Below are positions 52,339 to 53,599 of a stretch of 53,599 nucleotides of DNA, in pieces. The translations under genes and the position numbers were made by a program. How positions within the stretch are numbered: position 1 is the first letter of the stretch; every line of letters begins with the position of its first letter. The notes beneath the pieces were generated by a model. The model ran no database searches and was not told the origin of the DNA. It saw nothing but the letters and a program-made list of their open reading frames with translations. The stretch comes from Rhodobacter sp. CACIA14H1 (GTDB lineage: Bacteria; Pseudomonadota; Alphaproteobacteria; Rhodobacterales; Rhodobacteraceae): the NCBI GenBank assembly GCA_000500915.1, contig AYNO01000003.1:1-53599 (forward strand), written 5' to 3'.

Positions 52339-53096
52339 ACGACCTTCTGTCACTTGCGGTCGAACAGGCGAACGGGGCGTTGCGCCCCGCAGTGCTGACC
52401 TTCCTCCGCGTCGGGGCGGCCATGGCCGTGCTGCCGGCCTTCGGGGAAATCCGGATTCCGGCGCGCATCCGCCTTGCCGCCGCCATTGCCTTTACCGCCA
52501 TCGTCGCTCCCGTGACGGCCCACCATCATGCCGATGGCCCCTTCGTCCTGCCCGCCCTTGCCGAAACACTGGCAGGCCTGCTGGTCGGCCTTTCCCTGCG
52601 CCTCATGGTGCTGGCGCTCCAGACAGCCGCAGCGATTGCGGCGCAAGCTGCCTCTCTGTCGCAACTTTTCGCTTCGGCGGGGGCGGAGCCGATGCCCGCG
52701 CTCGGTACGCTGCTGACCCTTGCGGCGCTGGCCCTTGCGGTCCAAGCGGGGCTCCACGTCCGGCTGGCCGAGCTGTTCGTCCTCTCCTATGACTTGCTGC
52801 CGGCAGGCCGGATACCCGCAGCCGCCGACGTGGCTGACTGGGGGGTCAGCGCCGTCGGACATGCAACGGCACTGGCCTTTTCGCTGGCGCTGCCCTTCGT
52901 CATCGCCGCGCTGCTGTGGAACATCGCACTTGGCATCGTGAACCGCGCGATGCCTCACCTTATGGTTGCCTTCGTCGGTGCGCCCGCACTGGCCTGGGGT
53001 GGCCTTCTGGTGGCCGCACTCGCGGCGCCTTTCCTGCTGCAGGTCTGGCTGGCTGCCTTCCGCGGGCTGTTGTCTGATCCCTTCCCGGACGGTTGA
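52335..53096 (+). CDS. fliR: Flagellar export gate protein FliR
   Basis: The 253-residue inner-membrane protein has about six hydrophobic helices. Motifs LRVGAAMAVLPAFGEIRIPA, LLVGLSLRLMVLALQTAAA and LGIVNRAMPHLMVAFVGAP fit FliR. The ATG at 52335 overlaps the flhA stop by four bases, which also supports that flhA is meant to be read to 52338. flhB follows after one base. Confidence 0.93.
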   Translation: MNDLLSLAVEQANGALRPAVLTFLRVGAAMAVLPAFGEIRIPARIRLAAAIAFTAIVAPVTAHHHADGPFVLPALAETLAGLLVGLSLRLMVLALQTAAAIAAQAASLSQLFASAGAEPMPALGTLLTLAALALAVQAGLHVRLAELFVLSYDLLPAGRIPAAADVADWGVSAVGHATALAFSLALPFVIAALLWNIALGIVNRAMPHLMVAFVGAPALAWGGLLVAALAAPFLLQVWLAAFRGLLSDPFPDG

Positions 53097-53097
53097 C

Positions 53098-53599
53098 ATG
53101 GCGGAACAGGATGGCGCCGACAAATCCCACGAGCCGACGCCGAAAAGGCTGGACGACGCCCGGGCGAAGGGCGAAATCGCCCGCTCGCCCGACCTTGTGA
53201 CGGCCATCGCCTTTTGCGGCTTCGTGCTGGCCCTCGCCACGATCGGGGCGGGCGCGGCCGACACTGCCGGTTTGGCCCTGCGCAGCTTGCTCGAACATCC
53301 TGATGCGGGGGCAAGCGAAGCCGTCCTTGCCGCGCTCCCTCCGCTGGCGCTGCTCATGCTGCCACCGGTCCTTGCCGTGGTCATCCTGCTGACGGCGCAG
53401 CGGGGGGTCACGTTCACCCTGCAAAACCTGGCGCCCCGCTGGTCGCGGATCGATCCCATGGCCGCTGCGGCGCGGCGCTTCGGTTTGGACGGTCTGGCAG
53501 ATTTCGCAAAAGGGCTGGCCAAGCTCTGCCTGGTCGGGGCGGCACTTGTCTGGTTCCTTGCAGGACAGGGCGATGCGGTCATCGGTTCCATGCGCTGGC
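53098..53599 (+). CDS. flhB: Flagellar export switch protein FlhB, N-terminal part (runs off the window)
   Basis: The first 167 residues are visible. The N-terminal signature HEPTPKRLDDARAKGEIARS is diagnostic of FlhB and its type III secretion relatives. Hydrophobic helices follow at about 33-52 and 78-100. FlhB controls substrate choice by autocleavage at an NPTH site, which lies beyond the window edge and cannot be checked. It starts one base after the fliR stop. Confidence 0.92.
   Translation, partial: MAEQDGADKSHEPTPKRLDDARAKGEIARSPDLVTAIAFCGFVLALATIGAGAADTAGLALRSLLEHPDAGASEAVLAALPPLALLMLPPVLAVVILLTAQRGVTFTLQNLAPRWSRIDPMAAAARRFGLDGLADFAKGLAKLCLVGAALVWFLAGQGDAVIGSMRW

Noticed and set aside
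1-53599. CRISPR arrays, tRNA or rRNA genes, insertion sequences, prophage or toxin-antitoxin genes
   Set aside because: I looked for regularly spaced repeats, clover-leaf ends, transposase motifs and phage genes and saw none that hold up.

Overview
The window is a contiguous piece of a GC-rich alphaproteobacterial chromosome, most probably from the family Rhodobacteraceae (Rhodobacter, Gemmobacter, Tabrizicola and relatives). This rests on the very C-rich third codon positions, the gene order hslO - Nudix - cca, the xylF-H-G-B-A operon with a ROK repressor and a single-domain XylG, and a flagellar block arranged like the alphaproteobacterial (roseobacter-type) fla cluster. I see no rRNA, tRNA, CRISPR array, insertion sequence or prophage gene.

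Layout. 1-5031: 5' end of argG, a secreted Gly/Asn-rich protein of unknown role, ilvA, and a divergent Hpt / response-regulator-phosphatase pair, then a Nudix gene. 5102-13240: a dense run on the plus strand (hslO, Nudix, cca, two ABC exporter half-transporters, a VOC protein and a TrmA-family RNA methyltransferase), mostly with overlapping stop and start codons. 13346-15598: cell-envelope genes (two L,D-transpeptidases, a CAP lipoprotein, a 59-residue membrane peptide). 15690-21064: hemH, a BioC/NDUFAF5-like methyltransferase, comF, grxC, a Nit-type amidase, a MarR regulator, a cluster of palindromes and a YihY-type membrane protein. 21058-26396: tamB and tamA, the outer-membrane assembly module. 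26633-35306: D-xylose catabolism, with a divergent ROK repressor, the ABC importer xylFHG, xylulokinase, xylose isomerase and an aldo/keto reductase. 35419-53599: flagellar genes for the stator, hook, hook-filament junction, P-ring, MS-ring and export gate, running off the end in flhB.

How the genes work together. XylF/H/G import xylose, XylA and XylB convert it to xylulose 5-phosphate, and the ROK protein probably senses the sugar. In the flagellar block MotA/MotB and a MotE-like chaperone form the stator; FliF is the MS-ring; FliP, FliR, FlhA and FlhB form the export gate; FlgE, FlgK, FlgL and FlgI are axial and P-ring parts. A lytic transglycosylase probably opens the wall for the rod.

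Main points for a second look. (1) The first gene of the flagellar block encodes four tandem repeats whose pattern resembles the C-terminal domain of ribosomal protein bL12. (2) The motE-like gene and flhA both have broken reading frames as given, which means either sequence errors or a recent loss of motility. (3) Three CtrA-like sites stand upstream of motB, flgE and the fliF/fliL divergence. (4) A cluster of strong palindromes lies at 20017-20145. I found no clearly new defence or mobile system; most of the window is ordinary core genome.
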